Both the position numbers and the translations under genes were made by a program. Of a stretch of DNA of 64,000 nt, positions 16,166 to 23,891 are shown in pieces (position 1 is the first letter of the stretch; every line of letters begins with the position of its first letter). This DNA comes from Mycobacterium attenuatum (GTDB lineage: Bacteria > Actinomycetota > Actinomycetes > Mycobacteriales > Mycobacteriaceae). The notes under the pieces were generated by a model, which ran no database searches, was not told the DNA's origin, and worked only from the letters and a program-made list of their open reading frames with translations. Location of the stretch: the NCBI RefSeq assembly GCF_900566085.1, contig NZ_UPHT01000004.1:36715-100714 (forward strand), in the 5' to 3' direction.

Positions 16166-16330
16166 TCAGCGCTCCTCGCGGAAGTCGACATGCCGGCGGA
16201 TGATCGGGTCGTACTTCTTGAGCACCAGCCGGTCGGGATCGTTGCGCCGGTTCTTGCGGGTGACGTAGGTGTAACCGGTGCCGGCAGTGGAGCGAAGCTT
16301 CACGACCGGCCGAATATCTGTGCTGGCCAT
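16166..16330 (-). CDS. rpmG: 50S ribosomal protein L33, zinc-free paralogue
   Basis: 54 residues ([20 protein letters not shown], then [20 protein letters not shown] and ending REER). The bL33 core [13 protein letters not shown] is clear, and there are no cysteines, so it is the C-minus form. Corresponds to Rv2057c. It was found by reading the minus strand, as the frame is short. Its ATG shares a base with the rpmB stop, and rpsN2 follows after one base. Confidence 0.95.
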   Translation of the reverse strand: MASTDIRPVVKLRSTAGTGYTYVTRKNRRNDPDRLVLKKYDPIIRRHVDFREER

Positions 16331-16566
16331 CAGATCTTCTGCCCCGCGGCGCGCAGCCGGGCAACGACGGCTTCGATTCCGTCGCGGTCGATCACCTTGA
16401 TGCCCTTGGTGCTGACCCGCAGCGTGATATTGCGCCCCTGTGACGGCAAGAAGTAGGTCTTGCGCTGGATGTTGGGGTTCCAGCGACGCCGGGTTCGGCG
16501 ATGTGAGTGCGACACCGAGTTGCCGAAACTCGGTGAACGCCCGGTCACCTGACAGTGCGCGGACAC
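16330..16566 (-). CDS. rpmB2: 50S ribosomal protein L28, zinc-free paralogue
   Basis: 78 residues. [20 protein letters not shown] and [15 protein letters not shown] mark bL28. Only one Cys remains of the four zinc ligands of C-plus L28. Corresponds to Rv2058c. First gene of the alternative ribosomal protein operon; the Zur-like box at 16589-16609 lies 23 bp upstream of the ATG. Confidence 0.95.
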   Translation of the reverse strand: MSAHCQVTGRSPSFGNSVSHSHRRTRRRWNPNIQRKTYFLPSQGRNITLRVSTKGIKVIDRDGIEAVVARLRAAGQKI

Positions 16567-16588
16567 GCAGCCTCCTTCACGTTAAGAC

Positions 16589-16609
16589 AAATGACAATCG
16601 TTTTCGACA
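16589..16609. promoter_or_regulatory. Zur-box-like operator for the rpmB-rpmG-rpsN-rpsR operon
   Basis: AATGACAATCG-TTTTCGACAA, an imperfect palindrome just upstream of the minus-strand rpmB2 start. Confidence 0.72.
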
Positions 16610-16643
16610 AGTCTCCTGAAGCAGGGTACCGTAGCCGACAACT

Positions 16644-16664
16644 AGATGAAAATCGTTCCCATTA
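16644..16664. promoter_or_regulatory. Zur-box-like operator for the COG0523-like/rpmE/COG0523 operon
   Basis: AGATGAAAATCG-TTCCCATTA, 12 bp upstream of ATG 16676. With the box at 16589 it gives one operator for each divergent operon. Confidence 0.75.
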
Positions 16665-16675
16665 GAAGGCGGGAA

Positions 16676-17878
16676 ATGCGCACACCAGTAGTCCTCGTCG
16701 CCGGCCAGGGCGACACCGACCGAGTGGCGGGCACGCTGATGGCCACCCCGGGCACGGCGATCGTCGGGCACGAATACGACGGGCAGGTGGTGCGGCGCTG
16801 GGTCAGCATCATGCGCGACGATGAGTTGTCGACCAGTGAATGGCCGTTGGAGTTGACCAATGGCTGCATCTGCTGCACGACTCGCAACGATCTACTGATA
16901 CTTCTGCGTAGGCTCCACCGCCGCGCTGACGTGACCCGCATCGCGGTGCTGCTGGCACCGTGGTCCGAACCCGAACCCCTTTGTGTGGCGATCAACGAGG
17001 TTCAGGTTCACGTCGGACCCGGCTACATCGACGGCCCGGCCGGAGGTGACGTGGGCGTCGACGCGGTGCTCACCACGGTTGACCCTGGCAATTGGCTCAA
17101 GCAGGCGGTCGGTTCCGACGAACTCGACGATGGCCGGACTCTCGCCCAGGTGGTCGTGGGGCAGGCGGAGTTCGCCGATGTGCTGGTCTTGAGCCAGCCC
17201 GATGCCGCCACGCTGTCGGTTCTGCGGCGGCTGGCACCACTGGCCCGCATCACCGTGGGTGTGGACCGGGTCGAGCAGGCACTGGCGCATCTCGACCCGC
17301 ACACGCGGCGCGGTCGGCGACGCGACCCGCACGACCCGTTGCTGGCCGGCCAACCACCGTTGGATCCCGCCGGCGAGATCACGCTGCTGGAGTTCACCGC
17401 ACGACGGCCCTTTCATCCGCAGCGCCTGCACGCCGCCATCGACATGCTCCTCGACGGAGTGGTCAGGACTCGAGGCCGGGTGTTCGTCGCCAACAGGCTC
17501 GACGACGTCATGTGGATCGAGTCAGCCGGCGGCGGTGTCCTCGTCGAGAACGCCGGAAAATGGCTGGCGGCAATGGAACCCAATGAGCGGGCCCGCATCG
17601 ACCCCGAGCGACGCGCACTGGCGGCGATGGGGTGGGATGACCGATTCGGCGACCGGCACATATCCATGGTGGTGCTGGTCTGCGGTGCCCAGCCGGCCGA
17701 GATCGACGGCGCCTTACGGGGCGCGCTCCTCACCGATCGCGAATTGGCCCGGCCCGGTGACTGGTCGCGGTACCCCGACCCGTTCGGGGATGGGCACGCC
17801 GATCCCGGCGAGGAGTTGCCCGACGTCCGCGATGAACTCACCGCGCGACCCAACCACCACAGAGAAGAGGAACGATGA
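16676..17878 (+). CDS. COG0523 (CobW)-like protein without P-loop, second copy
   Basis: 400 residues, starting [21 protein letters not shown] chose ATG 16676, since the upstream ATG at 16646 lies in the Zur-like box and the sister protein starts MRTPV. It keeps the Cys motif [13 protein letters not shown] in canonical form but, like its paralogue at 9363, lacks the GxxxxGKT loop. C-terminal CobW_C signatures [20 protein letters not shown] and [13 protein letters not shown] are present. Close to Rv0106. Its stop overlaps the rpmE ATG by 4 bp, coupling it to a zinc-free ribosomal protein and a true COG0523 GTPase. Confidence 0.88.
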   Translation: MRTPVVLVAGQGDTDRVAGTLMATPGTAIVGHEYDGQVVRRWVSIMRDDELSTSEWPLELTNGCICCTTRNDLLILLRRLHRRADVTRIAVLLAPWSEPEPLCVAINEVQVHVGPGYIDGPAGGDVGVDAVLTTVDPGNWLKQAVGSDELDDGRTLAQVVVGQAEFADVLVLSQPDAATLSVLRRLAPLARITVGVDRVEQALAHLDPHTRRGRRRDPHDPLLAGQPPLDPAGEITLLEFTARRPFHPQRLHAAIDMLLDGVVRTRGRVFVANRLDDVMWIESAGGGVLVENAGKWLAAMEPNERARIDPERRALAAMGWDDRFGDRHISMVVLVCGAQPAEIDGALRGALLTDRELARPGDWSRYPDPFGDGHADPGEELPDVRDELTARPNHHREEER

Positions 17879-18129
17879 AACCGGGCATCCACCCCGACTA
17901 TCACCCCGTCGTGTTTCAGGACGCCGGCACGGGCAAGGCGTTCCTGACCCGATCGACGATCACCAGCGCACGCACCATCGACTGGGAAACGCCGGAGGGC
18001 ATCCGCACCTACCCGCTGGTCGTGGTGGACGTGACGGCGGACTCCCATCCGTTCTGGACGGGCACCCACCGCGTGCTCGACGCGGCCGGACAGGTCGAGA
18101 AGTTCCGGCGCCGCTACGGGAAGCGGTGA
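17875..18129 (+). CDS. rpmE2: 50S ribosomal protein L31 type B, zinc-free
   Basis: 84 residues. [20 protein letters not shown] and the SHPFWTG and FRRRYGK elements are type B bL31. The CxxC zinc ligands of type A L31 are missing. Starts in an ATGA overlap with the previous gene and ends in a GTGA overlap with the next. It replaces the zinc-binding L31 on the ribosome when zinc is scarce. Confidence 0.95.
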   Translation: MKPGIHPDYHPVVFQDAGTGKAFLTRSTITSARTIDWETPEGIRTYPLVVVDVTADSHPFWTGTHRVLDAAGQVEKFRRRYGKR

Positions 18130-18131
18130 TC

Positions 18132-19274
18132 ATGCCAGCCACCACACCGGAGAAGCTGCCGGTCACGGTGTTGTCCGGCTTCCTTGGCGCGGGCAAGACC
18201 ACCCTGCTCAACCACATCCTGGCCAACCGCGATGGTCGCCGGGTCGCGGTCATCGTCAACGACATGAGCGAGGTGAACATCGACGCCGCTCTCATTGCCG
18301 GACAGGGCCACCTCGACCGGACCGAGGAGAAACTGGTCGAGCTGACCAATGGGTGCATCTGCTGCACCCTGCGGGAAGACCTCATCGAAGCGGTGGGTCG
18401 GTTGGCCCGGCAGGGCCGATTCGATCATCTGGTCATCGAATCCACCGGGATCTCGGAGCCGATGCCAGTTGCGGCGACCTTCGGCTGGGAGTTCGAGGAC
18501 GGCTCCAGTCTGGGCGACGTCGCCACCCTCGACACCATGGTGACCTTGGTGGACGCGTCCACCTTCTTGCCCGAATTGGCCAGAGGTGAGGCGTTGGCCG
18601 AACGTGAGCTGGCCGCCGCCGACGGTGACTCCCGCAGCATCGCCGATCTGCTGGTAGACCAGGTGGAATTCGCCGACGTGCTGCTGCTCAACAAGACCGA
18701 CCTGGTCAGCGAGCAAGCCCTCGGCACCGTGGAGACGATGCTGCGCCGGCTCAACCCGACGGCGAAGCTGCTGCGCACGGTACGCGGCGAGGTGGACCTC
18801 GCCGAGGTTCTCGACACCGGGAAGTTCAATCCGTTGGCCGCCGAGCAGACACCCGGCTGGGACGAGGAGATCGCTGGGGGCCACATTCCGGAGACCGAGG
18901 AGTACGGCATCAGCAGCATGACGTTTCGAGCCGACCGCCCGTTCCATCCGCAGCGGCTGGCCGATGTCCTCGACGAGGTGCGAGGCCTGTTGCGCAGCAA
19001 AGGTTTCTGCTGGATCGCCAGCCGTCCGGACATCGCCGCGATCTGGTCACAAGCCGGGCCGAACCTGGTGTTCGAGCCGGCCCAGTACTGGTCGACGACA
19101 GAGCTGGAGCCAGGACAGGAAATCGTGTTCATCGGGATTCGTCTCGACCGCGAAAGGGTGCGGCAGTTGCTCCGCTCAGCGTTGCTTGACGACGACGAAT
19201 ATGCAGCAGGAGAACAGGAGTGGCTCGGCTACCGAGATCCGCTGCCCGCGTGGGCGATCGTCCACACCCACTGA
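18132..19274 (+). CDS. COG0523 GTPase, probable zinc metallochaperone (ZigA/ZagA type)
   Basis: 380 residues. A full G-domain is present: Walker [16 protein letters not shown] (about 14-28), [12 protein letters not shown], the metal-binding motif [12 protein letters not shown], a switch region IESTGISEP and the NKTD specificity motif. A CobW_C domain follows ([18 protein letters not shown]). Proteins of this group hand zinc to essential enzymes in starvation. ATG 18132 is used here; an in-frame GTG at 18126 in a GTGA overlap with rpmE is equally possible. Last gene of the operon. Confidence 0.92.
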   Translation: MPATTPEKLPVTVLSGFLGAGKTTLLNHILANRDGRRVAVIVNDMSEVNIDAALIAGQGHLDRTEEKLVELTNGCICCTLREDLIEAVGRLARQGRFDHLVIESTGISEPMPVAATFGWEFEDGSSLGDVATLDTMVTLVDASTFLPELARGEALAERELAAADGDSRSIADLLVDQVEFADVLLLNKTDLVSEQALGTVETMLRRLNPTAKLLRTVRGEVDLAEVLDTGKFNPLAAEQTPGWDEEIAGGHIPETEEYGISSMTFRADRPFHPQRLADVLDEVRGLLRSKGFCWIASRPDIAAIWSQAGPNLVFEPAQYWSTTELEPGQEIVFIGIRLDRERVRQLLRSALLDDDEYAAGEQEWLGYRDPLPAWAIVHTH

Positions 19275-19332
19275 CCCCGACAGGCGCACGTCACCGCCCG
19301 CCCCGCCGGGCGTCAAATGCGTTGTTCCAGCA

Positions 19333-19758
19333 TCATTTCCCTGCCGAGCACTCGGCGCAAAGCCCGAAGATCTCGATCGTGTGGCTGATGTCGGAGAATC
19401 CGTTTTCACGCGCGACTTCGGCGGCCCATGCCTCGACTTTGGCGCCCTGCACTTCGACCGTCGCGCCGCATTGCCGGCACACCAGATGGTGATGATGCTG
19501 TTGCGAGCACCGTCGATAAACGGACTCGCCGTTCTCCGTTCGGAGCGTGTCGACAAGGCCGGAGGCGGCCATGGACTGCAACCTGCGGTACACCGTGGTC
19601 AGTCCGATGCCTTCGCCTCGGCGGCGCAGTTCGTCGTGAAGTTCCTGAGCCGAACGGAACTCGTCGAGGTTCTCCAGCAGATCCCAGACCGCCGCACCCT
19701 GTCGTGTCGCCCGGGTGCCAGGAATACTCGGCGGGCCGTAGTCGGCGCCGGCGCCCAT
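19333..19758 (-). CDS. zur: Zinc uptake regulator Zur (FurB), Fur family
   Basis: 141 residues. The winged-helix half contains FRSAQELHDELRRRGEGIGL and TTVYRRLQSMAASGLVDTL; the dimerisation/metal half contains the His run QQHHHHLVCRQCG and a second Cys pair, GLCAECSAGK. The two CxxC pairs form the structural zinc site. It is very similar to M. tuberculosis Zur (Rv2359). With zinc bound it represses uptake genes and the zinc-free ribosomal genes. ATG shares its A with the smtB stop, giving the smtB-zur order known from M. tuberculosis. Its presence makes the island self-regulating. Confidence 0.95.
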   Translation of the reverse strand: MGAGADYGPPSIPGTRATRQGAAVWDLLENLDEFRSAQELHDELRRRGEGIGLTTVYRRLQSMAASGLVDTLRTENGESVYRRCSQQHHHHLVCRQCGATVEVQGAKVEAWAAEVARENGFSDISHTIEIFGLCAECSAGK

Positions 19759-20123
19759 CACCGGGCCTCTGTCGAGTGCGCGACTGCGGCCACGACGATA
19801 TCCGCAAGATGCTTGTCGACCAGGCGATAACGCACTTCGCGCCCGACGCGATCGCCCGCCACCACGCCGGCTGCCTTCAGCACCCGCAAGTGCTGGCTGA
19901 CCAGGGGCTGTGGAAGACCAAGGTTGCCGACCAGCTCGTGGACACACCGGGGTGACTCGCACAACAGCACGACGATGGCGATTCGCACCGGTGCTGAGAG
20001 GGCGCGCAGCAGAGCACTGGAGGTCCTGAGTACGTGATCCGTCGGCATGACGGACGGCATCGGATGCCACTGACGATCGGGGTCCAACGCCGATAGCTCG
20101 GCGTCGGAAATGCCGGACTTCAA
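19758..20123 (-). CDS. smtB: ArsR/SmtB-family zinc-sensing repressor
   Basis: 121 residues from TTG 20123, chosen because GGGAGGA lies 5 bp upstream; a longer frame to 20225 runs through the operator. The winged helix is ALLRALSAPVRIAIVVLLCE, CVHELVGNLGLPQPLVSQHL and RVLKAAGVVAGDRVGREVRY. The alpha-5 region DKHLADIVVAAVAHSTE supplies D, H, H ligands for zinc. In M. tuberculosis SmtB (Rv2358) represses smtB-zur and is released by zinc. Coupled to zur by a TGATG overlap. Confidence 0.92.
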   Translation of the reverse strand: MKSGISDAELSALDPDRQWHPMPSVMPTDHVLRTSSALLRALSAPVRIAIVVLLCESPRCVHELVGNLGLPQPLVSQHLRVLKAAGVVAGDRVGREVRYRLVDKHLADIVVAAVAHSTEAR

Positions 20124-20165
20124 GCGTCCTCCCAGGGTTATCACCAAGCAACGGGAACCCGAGCT

Positions 20166-20186
20166 CAAACGAAAACGATTTCCAAC
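20166..20186. promoter_or_regulatory. Zur- or SmtB-type operator before smtB-zur
   Basis: CAAACGAAAACG-ATTTCCAAC, 43 bp upstream of the smtB start. Sequence resembles the other Zur-like boxes, although in M. tuberculosis smtB-zur is controlled by SmtB itself. Confidence 0.55.
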
Positions 20187-20291
20187 TTCGGGCAGAACTG
20201 TTTCATGCACAGTCGCGCATGTCAATGCGCCGTGCCGCCCCGCAATCGGTTCCCTTGGAACCGGATCCCTACCGGGCGGCCGCGATTGGTA

Positions 20292-20312
20292 ACCTGAAAA
20301 CGATTGCCATTA
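20292..20312. promoter_or_regulatory. Zur-box-like operator before the unknown plus-strand gene
   Basis: ACCTGAAAACG-ATTGCCATTA, 56 bp before ATG 20368. It is one of the best matches in the island. Confidence 0.7.
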
Positions 20313-20367
20313 CCAGTAGTGTTTTGCGCTGGCGACCACGCTGGCGCTCGACTTGGTGGGGAGAACC

Positions 20368-20844
20368 ATGGGATACACCGCTGACGTCGGCCATGGGTCA
20401 CACGTATTGATCGGCGTGCCCGCGCGAGTCGCACGTTCGCTCTCCGAGATGCGCACCGGGACTGTCTTGCTCAGCGTTCCGCTCTTGGACGACGTCATAC
20501 AAGTGGGTACCGCCGGCGCGCCTGCGACCGGAATCATCGACGTCACCAAGACCCCGTCGACGATGGTGGTCCGCCGCACCGACGGCAGACGATTGCAAGC
20601 CCGGATCCTCCAGCAGCATGCGGGCGGCTTCGCGTCGAGGACGCCCGTATTCCTCGAACCGGTGCGGTCCCTGCGGCTGCAGTGCGTGCCGCGGGCCGAT
20701 GCCCCCGAACTGTGGCTTGTATTGCCTGGCGTACAAATCCGCCGGCGGCCCGATCTTTTCCAACTCCTCGAGACGATCACAGCGTTCGGCCTGGCAAAGC
20801 AACGCAGACAGCACTGTCTTCCAGCAGCGGCGACGCCGAGGTGA
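20368..20844 (+). CDS. Unknown protein of the zinc island
   Basis: 158 residues from ATG 20368 (MGYTADVGHGSHVLIGVPAR), preceded by GGGGAG at 5 bp. No recognised family. The N-terminal half is rich in beta-type sequence (TGTVLLSVPLLDDVIQVG, STMVVRRTDGRR) with no signal peptide or membrane helix. There is a cluster of hydrophobic residues with one Cys at LRLQCVPR and another near the end. The Zur-like box upstream and its place between smtB-zur and the right transposon end suggest a zinc-starvation role. Codon usage and GC match the neighbours. Confidence 0.6.
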   Translation: MGYTADVGHGSHVLIGVPARVARSLSEMRTGTVLLSVPLLDDVIQVGTAGAPATGIIDVTKTPSTMVVRRTDGRRLQARILQQHAGGFASRTPVFLEPVRSLRLQCVPRADAPELWLVLPGVQIRRRPDLFQLLETITAFGLAKQRRQHCLPAAATPR

Positions 20845-20902
20845 TTTCACATGCCGGCGGGTGCCTACACCCCCTAGGTTGTGGTGATCGCGATTCCCAT
20901 TA

Positions 20903-21009
20903 GGAAATGAAACTGCGATTGAGACAAACCGCTTGTGAAACGGCGTGGGACAAACTGGAGAAGCGCAGGTCAGAAGACCGCGATATAAAACGGAATTTGA
21001 GAACCTACA
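20903..21009. repeat. Right transposon end with TnsB-site-like repeats
   Basis: Three sites in the same orientation: 20903-20932 (ATGAAACTGCGATTGAGACA then AACC), 20931-20958 (GTGAAACGGCGTGGGACAAA then CTGG) and the terminal 20983-21009 (ATAAAACGGAATTTGAGA then ACCTACA). Shared pattern: TGAAAC-n5-8-GAGACAAAC. The last 11 bases GAGAACCTACA also occur at the dnaB stop. Close spacing of several same-direction sites at one end is how Tn7-type right ends look. Confidence 0.6.
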
Positions 21010-21083
21010 ACACAGGCGCACTGCAGGTCGCAAGTTTGACTGCGGTTGTGCCGCGAGCGTGCGAAAACGACAATGCTTGCCGG

Positions 21084-21353
21084 CTACCAATCCGGTGTCG
21101 CGAGAATCCTGAAGAGCACGCTGTCGGCGAAATTCATTGAGAGCGGTCTTCCGCAAGTTGGCGACCAAGCTAGGGGCCATCCGCGCACCGGCGTCCAATG
21201 GCACACCGAACCGATATCGGGGTCGTGGTCGGATATCGGCACAACGATGATCGTTGATTCACCGGAGATGTCGTTGTAGACGGTCGAGGAAATGACATGC
21301 ACGTCGACTCCGATGTTTGTGGCCCAAAATTGCCCCTGGCGCGCCGTTGTCAA
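21084..21353 (-). CDS. MazF/PemK-like toxin, probably degenerate
   Basis: 89 residues. RQGQFWATN and the strand VHVISSTVYNDIS followed by STIIVVPIS match the opening beta strands of MazF-family mRNA interferases. The C-terminal half is not clearly conserved and may be decayed. Start TTG 21353 overlaps the stop of an upstream frame (TTGA) that ends WVDHDRDELTKR and is open back to about 21487; this is the position of an antitoxin but only about 45 codons remain. It lies just outside the right transposon end. The stretch 21010-21083 and 21488-21545 shows nothing else. Confidence 0.45.
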   Translation of the reverse strand: MTTARQGQFWATNIGVDVHVISSTVYNDISGESTIIVVPISDHDPDIGSVCHWTPVRGWPLAWSPTCGRPLSMNFADSVLFRILATPDW

Positions 21354-21545
21354 CGCTTCGTCAACTCGTCACGGTCGTGGTCGACCCACGCCTCACCGCC
21401 CCTCACATCGGGGTGTTCTCGCACCCACTGGTCGTCGGCGTTCAAGCTGAATGCGCCGTCGTGTCCGCCCGCCAGGATGGCGGCTGCTCAGCCGTTACCC
21501 GTAAGGTTCTGACGACCCGGACGAGCTGTTGGTACGGTCCACGAA

Positions 21546-22760
21546 ATGACCGCCACAATCGACCCGGCCGAGTTCTTCGGTGATACGGCCATCCAGGATC
21601 CGTACCCGCTGTATGCGCGGCTGCGGAGTGAGGGTGGCGTTCATCGTGTCGGAGATTCGGAGTTCTACCTCGCCAGCAGTTGGCAGGCAATCACCGACGT
21701 CGTGAACCGGCCCGAGGTCTTCTCGTCGAATCTGACTGCGACCATGACCTTTACCCCCGAGGGCGGGGTCGACGCATTCCCGATGGACGGCGTGGGCGGC
21801 CCCACCCACATCCTGGTCACCGCCGACGACCCGGCTCACGCCGCACACCGCAAGTTGATGTTGGGCCAGTTCACCGCCAAGCGGGTGCGGGCGCTGGAGC
21901 CGCTGATCAAGAACGTTTTCAAGAATCTCTGGGCTGCGGTAGCGGACGACGGCAGTGTCGAATGGATGGACGCCGTCGCCAACCGGTTGCCGATGATCGT
22001 CGTCGCCGACCTGATTGGTGTCCCCGGAGCCGACGCAGACCAGCTGGCGCGATGGGGATATGCCAGCACTCAACTACTCGACGGACTGATGTCGGCCGGC
22101 GAGCTGGCGGCGTCGATGGCCGCCATCGGCGAGCTGAGCGCCTATATCGCATCCCGGCTGCGGTTGGCGGCAACCAGCCCGCGCGACGACCTGCTGGGTG
22201 CGTTAGCGACGGCCTGTGCGGCCGGCGAGCTCGACCGCTCCACCGCCCAGCTGATCCTCATTTCACTGTTCAGCGCCGGCGGGGAGTCGACAGCATCGCT
22301 GCTGGGCACCGCGGTGGCGATCCTGGCCGCCGACGCCACGCTGCAGCGGCAGCTCCGTGACCGGCCGGATCTGCTCGGGGTGTTCATCGAGGAGACACTG
22401 CGCCTGGAACCGCCATTCCGCGCGCACTATCGCCATGTCCTGGGTGACACCGCACTAGCGGGTACCACGTTGCCCAAGGACGCCCGGGTGCTGCTGTTGT
22501 GGGGGGCCGCCAACCGCGACCCGGCTCATTTCGAGGCCCCGGACGAATTTCGGCTGGACCGTCCGATCAGCAAGGGGCACATGAGCTTTGGCAAGGGCAT
22601 CCACTTCTGCCTGGGGGCGCCGCTGGCGCGACTGGAAGCCACGACCGTGCTGCGAATGCTCCTGGAACGCACCGGATGGATTGAGACCGCCGACGTCGGT
22701 CCATGGTTGCCCAGCGTGCTCGCGCGCCGGCGGGAGTCCCTTCGGTTGACCTTGCGCTAA
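21546..22760 (+). CDS. cyp144: Cytochrome P450, CYP144-like
   Basis: 404 residues, soluble bacterial P450. The I-helix oxygen-activation segment is FSAGGESTASLL, the K-helix motif is EETLR, and the haem-binding loop is MSFGKGIHFCLGAPLARLE with the ligand Cys. The N-terminal segment VFSSNLTATMTFTPEGG and the DDPAHAAHRKL region closely resemble M. tuberculosis CYP144 (Rv1777) as I remember it; it is shorter at the N terminus. The substrate is unknown. No ferredoxin gene is adjacent. ATG 21546 has no strong ribosome binding site. Confidence 0.9.
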   Translation: MTATIDPAEFFGDTAIQDPYPLYARLRSEGGVHRVGDSEFYLASSWQAITDVVNRPEVFSSNLTATMTFTPEGGVDAFPMDGVGGPTHILVTADDPAHAAHRKLMLGQFTAKRVRALEPLIKNVFKNLWAAVADDGSVEWMDAVANRLPMIVVADLIGVPGADADQLARWGYASTQLLDGLMSAGELAASMAAIGELSAYIASRLRLAATSPRDDLLGALATACAAGELDRSTAQLILISLFSAGGESTASLLGTAVAILAADATLQRQLRDRPDLLGVFIEETLRLEPPFRAHYRHVLGDTALAGTTLPKDARVLLLWGAANRDPAHFEAPDEFRLDRPISKGHMSFGKGIHFCLGAPLARLEATTVLRMLLERTGWIETADVGPWLPSVLARRRESLRLTLR

Positions 22761-22795
22761 CGTCGGTGGGCGGCGTGTGCTGCTGCCGCCGCGCG

Positions 22796-23830
22796 TCAAG
22801 AAACGGTCATCATGACCTTGCCGCATTCGCGGCTACTGGTGAGCAACTCGAGTGCCGCGTCGATGCCGCCGAGCGGGAATCGGTGGGTGATCAGTGCCGA
22901 GAGATCCCGGCGAGCCAGCAGGTCGACGGCATCGGCGAAGCGGTCCGGATACTCCATCGAGCCGCGGATGGTCAATTCCTTCATCAAGACATTGAGAAAA
23001 CTGACCGGTACCGGCGTGTAGTGCAGGGCCACCACGCTGATCCGTGCGCCGGGACCGGCCCGGTCGATGATGTCGGTGAGCACCACATCTGACCCGGACG
23101 CCTCGATGAACGCGTCAGTGGCCGGTGCGTGGCCGTAACCCAATGACCGGACTCCGTGCAGATGCCGAAGTTCGCGCCACACCCTGGCCTGGTGCGGGTC
23201 GATCGACGCCGAGGCGCCGAGGGTTTCGGCGAGCCGTCGCCGCCGCGCCGAGGGATCGACCCCGACGATCTGGCTCAGTCCGCGGTCGGCAAGGGCGGCG
23301 ATTGCGGCTAAACCGATTGGGCCGCAACCGAACACCGCCACAGTGTCGCCAGGTGCGACATCGGCCTGCTGGGCGGCGTGCATCCCCACCGCGACCGGCT
23401 CGGCCAGGGCCGCGACGTCCATCGGCATGCCGTCGGGCACCCCGATGAGCCGCTCTCCGGCGGCTGCTTCCCGGACCAGCACCACTTCAGCCAGGCCACC
23501 GGCGGAACAGCCCCCGCCGATCCGACCCGATACGTCGTTGCCGGGATGGACCACGACCCGCTGGCCAGGTTCCACCCCGGCGACCTCGGCCCCGACCGCC
23601 CGTACCACCCCGGAGAACTCGTGCCCGAGTGGCATGGGACCCCCGCCCGGTCCGGCCAGTCCGCCCAGGCGGATGTAGGTGAGGTCACTGCCGCAGATGC
23701 CGCAGGCGTGCACCTCGACGAGGGCGTCGCGCGGACCGCAGGGCGGCAGCTCCACGCGATCCAGCGACACCGTCCCGGGCGAATGGACGCGAACTTGCCG
23801 GGTGGTGGGAATCAATGGCACCGAGGTCAT
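22796..23830 (-). CDS. Zinc-type alcohol/polyol dehydrogenase (MDR family)
   Basis: 344 residues. GroES-like N-terminal domain with the catalytic zinc Cys in HACGICGSDLTY and GHEFSGVV, and a Rossmann domain with AVFGCGPIGLAAIAAL binding NAD(P). The lobe that normally carries four structural-zinc cysteines is reduced to HPGNDVSGRIGGGCSAGG and keeps only one Cys, so a structural zinc is unlikely. The closest kind is the sorbitol/threonine dehydrogenase branch. It lies 36 bp after the convergent P450 gene. Confidence 0.85.
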   Translation of the reverse strand: MTSVPLIPTTRQVRVHSPGTVSLDRVELPPCGPRDALVEVHACGICGSDLTYIRLGGLAGPGGGPMPLGHEFSGVVRAVGAEVAGVEPGQRVVVHPGNDVSGRIGGGCSAGGLAEVVLVREAAAGERLIGVPDGMPMDVAALAEPVAVGMHAAQQADVAPGDTVAVFGCGPIGLAAIAALADRGLSQIVGVDPSARRRRLAETLGASASIDPHQARVWRELRHLHGVRSLGYGHAPATDAFIEASGSDVVLTDIIDRAGPGARISVVALHYTPVPVSFLNVLMKELTIRGSMEYPDRFADAVDLLARRDLSALITHRFPLGGIDAALELLTSSRECGKVMMTVS

Positions 23831-23891
23831 GTGGCAGCGAGATTATGCGCAACGGCGTTGCCGGGCAAGCTCCGCCGCGCACCGAGGACAT

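Larger units (their letters stand above)
3786..21009. mobile_element. Tn7-like transposon carrying a zinc-starvation gene cluster
   Basis: The left end TGTAGGTTC (3786-3794) and right end GAACCTACA (21001-21009) are exact 9-bp inverted repeats of the TGT...ACA type used by Tn7 relatives. Each end also carries further copies of a motif containing TGAAAC, consistent with multiple TnsB sites. tnsA-tnsB-tnsC-tniQ start 116 bp inside the left end. The other genes are zinc homeostasis cargo ending just inside the right end. The 5 bp outside the left end are ACAGG. Immediately outside the right end is ACACA, with ACAGG two bases further on (21012-21016), so a 5-bp target duplication is suggested but not exact. 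Insertion lies 11 bp after the dnaB stop. tniQ is truncated, so the element may no longer move on its own. Confidence 0.7.

Noticed and set aside
20882..20902. A ninth Zur-like site (ends GATTCCCATTA)
   Set aside because: Only one half matches the others, no gene starts after it, and it lies beside the right transposon end repeats.
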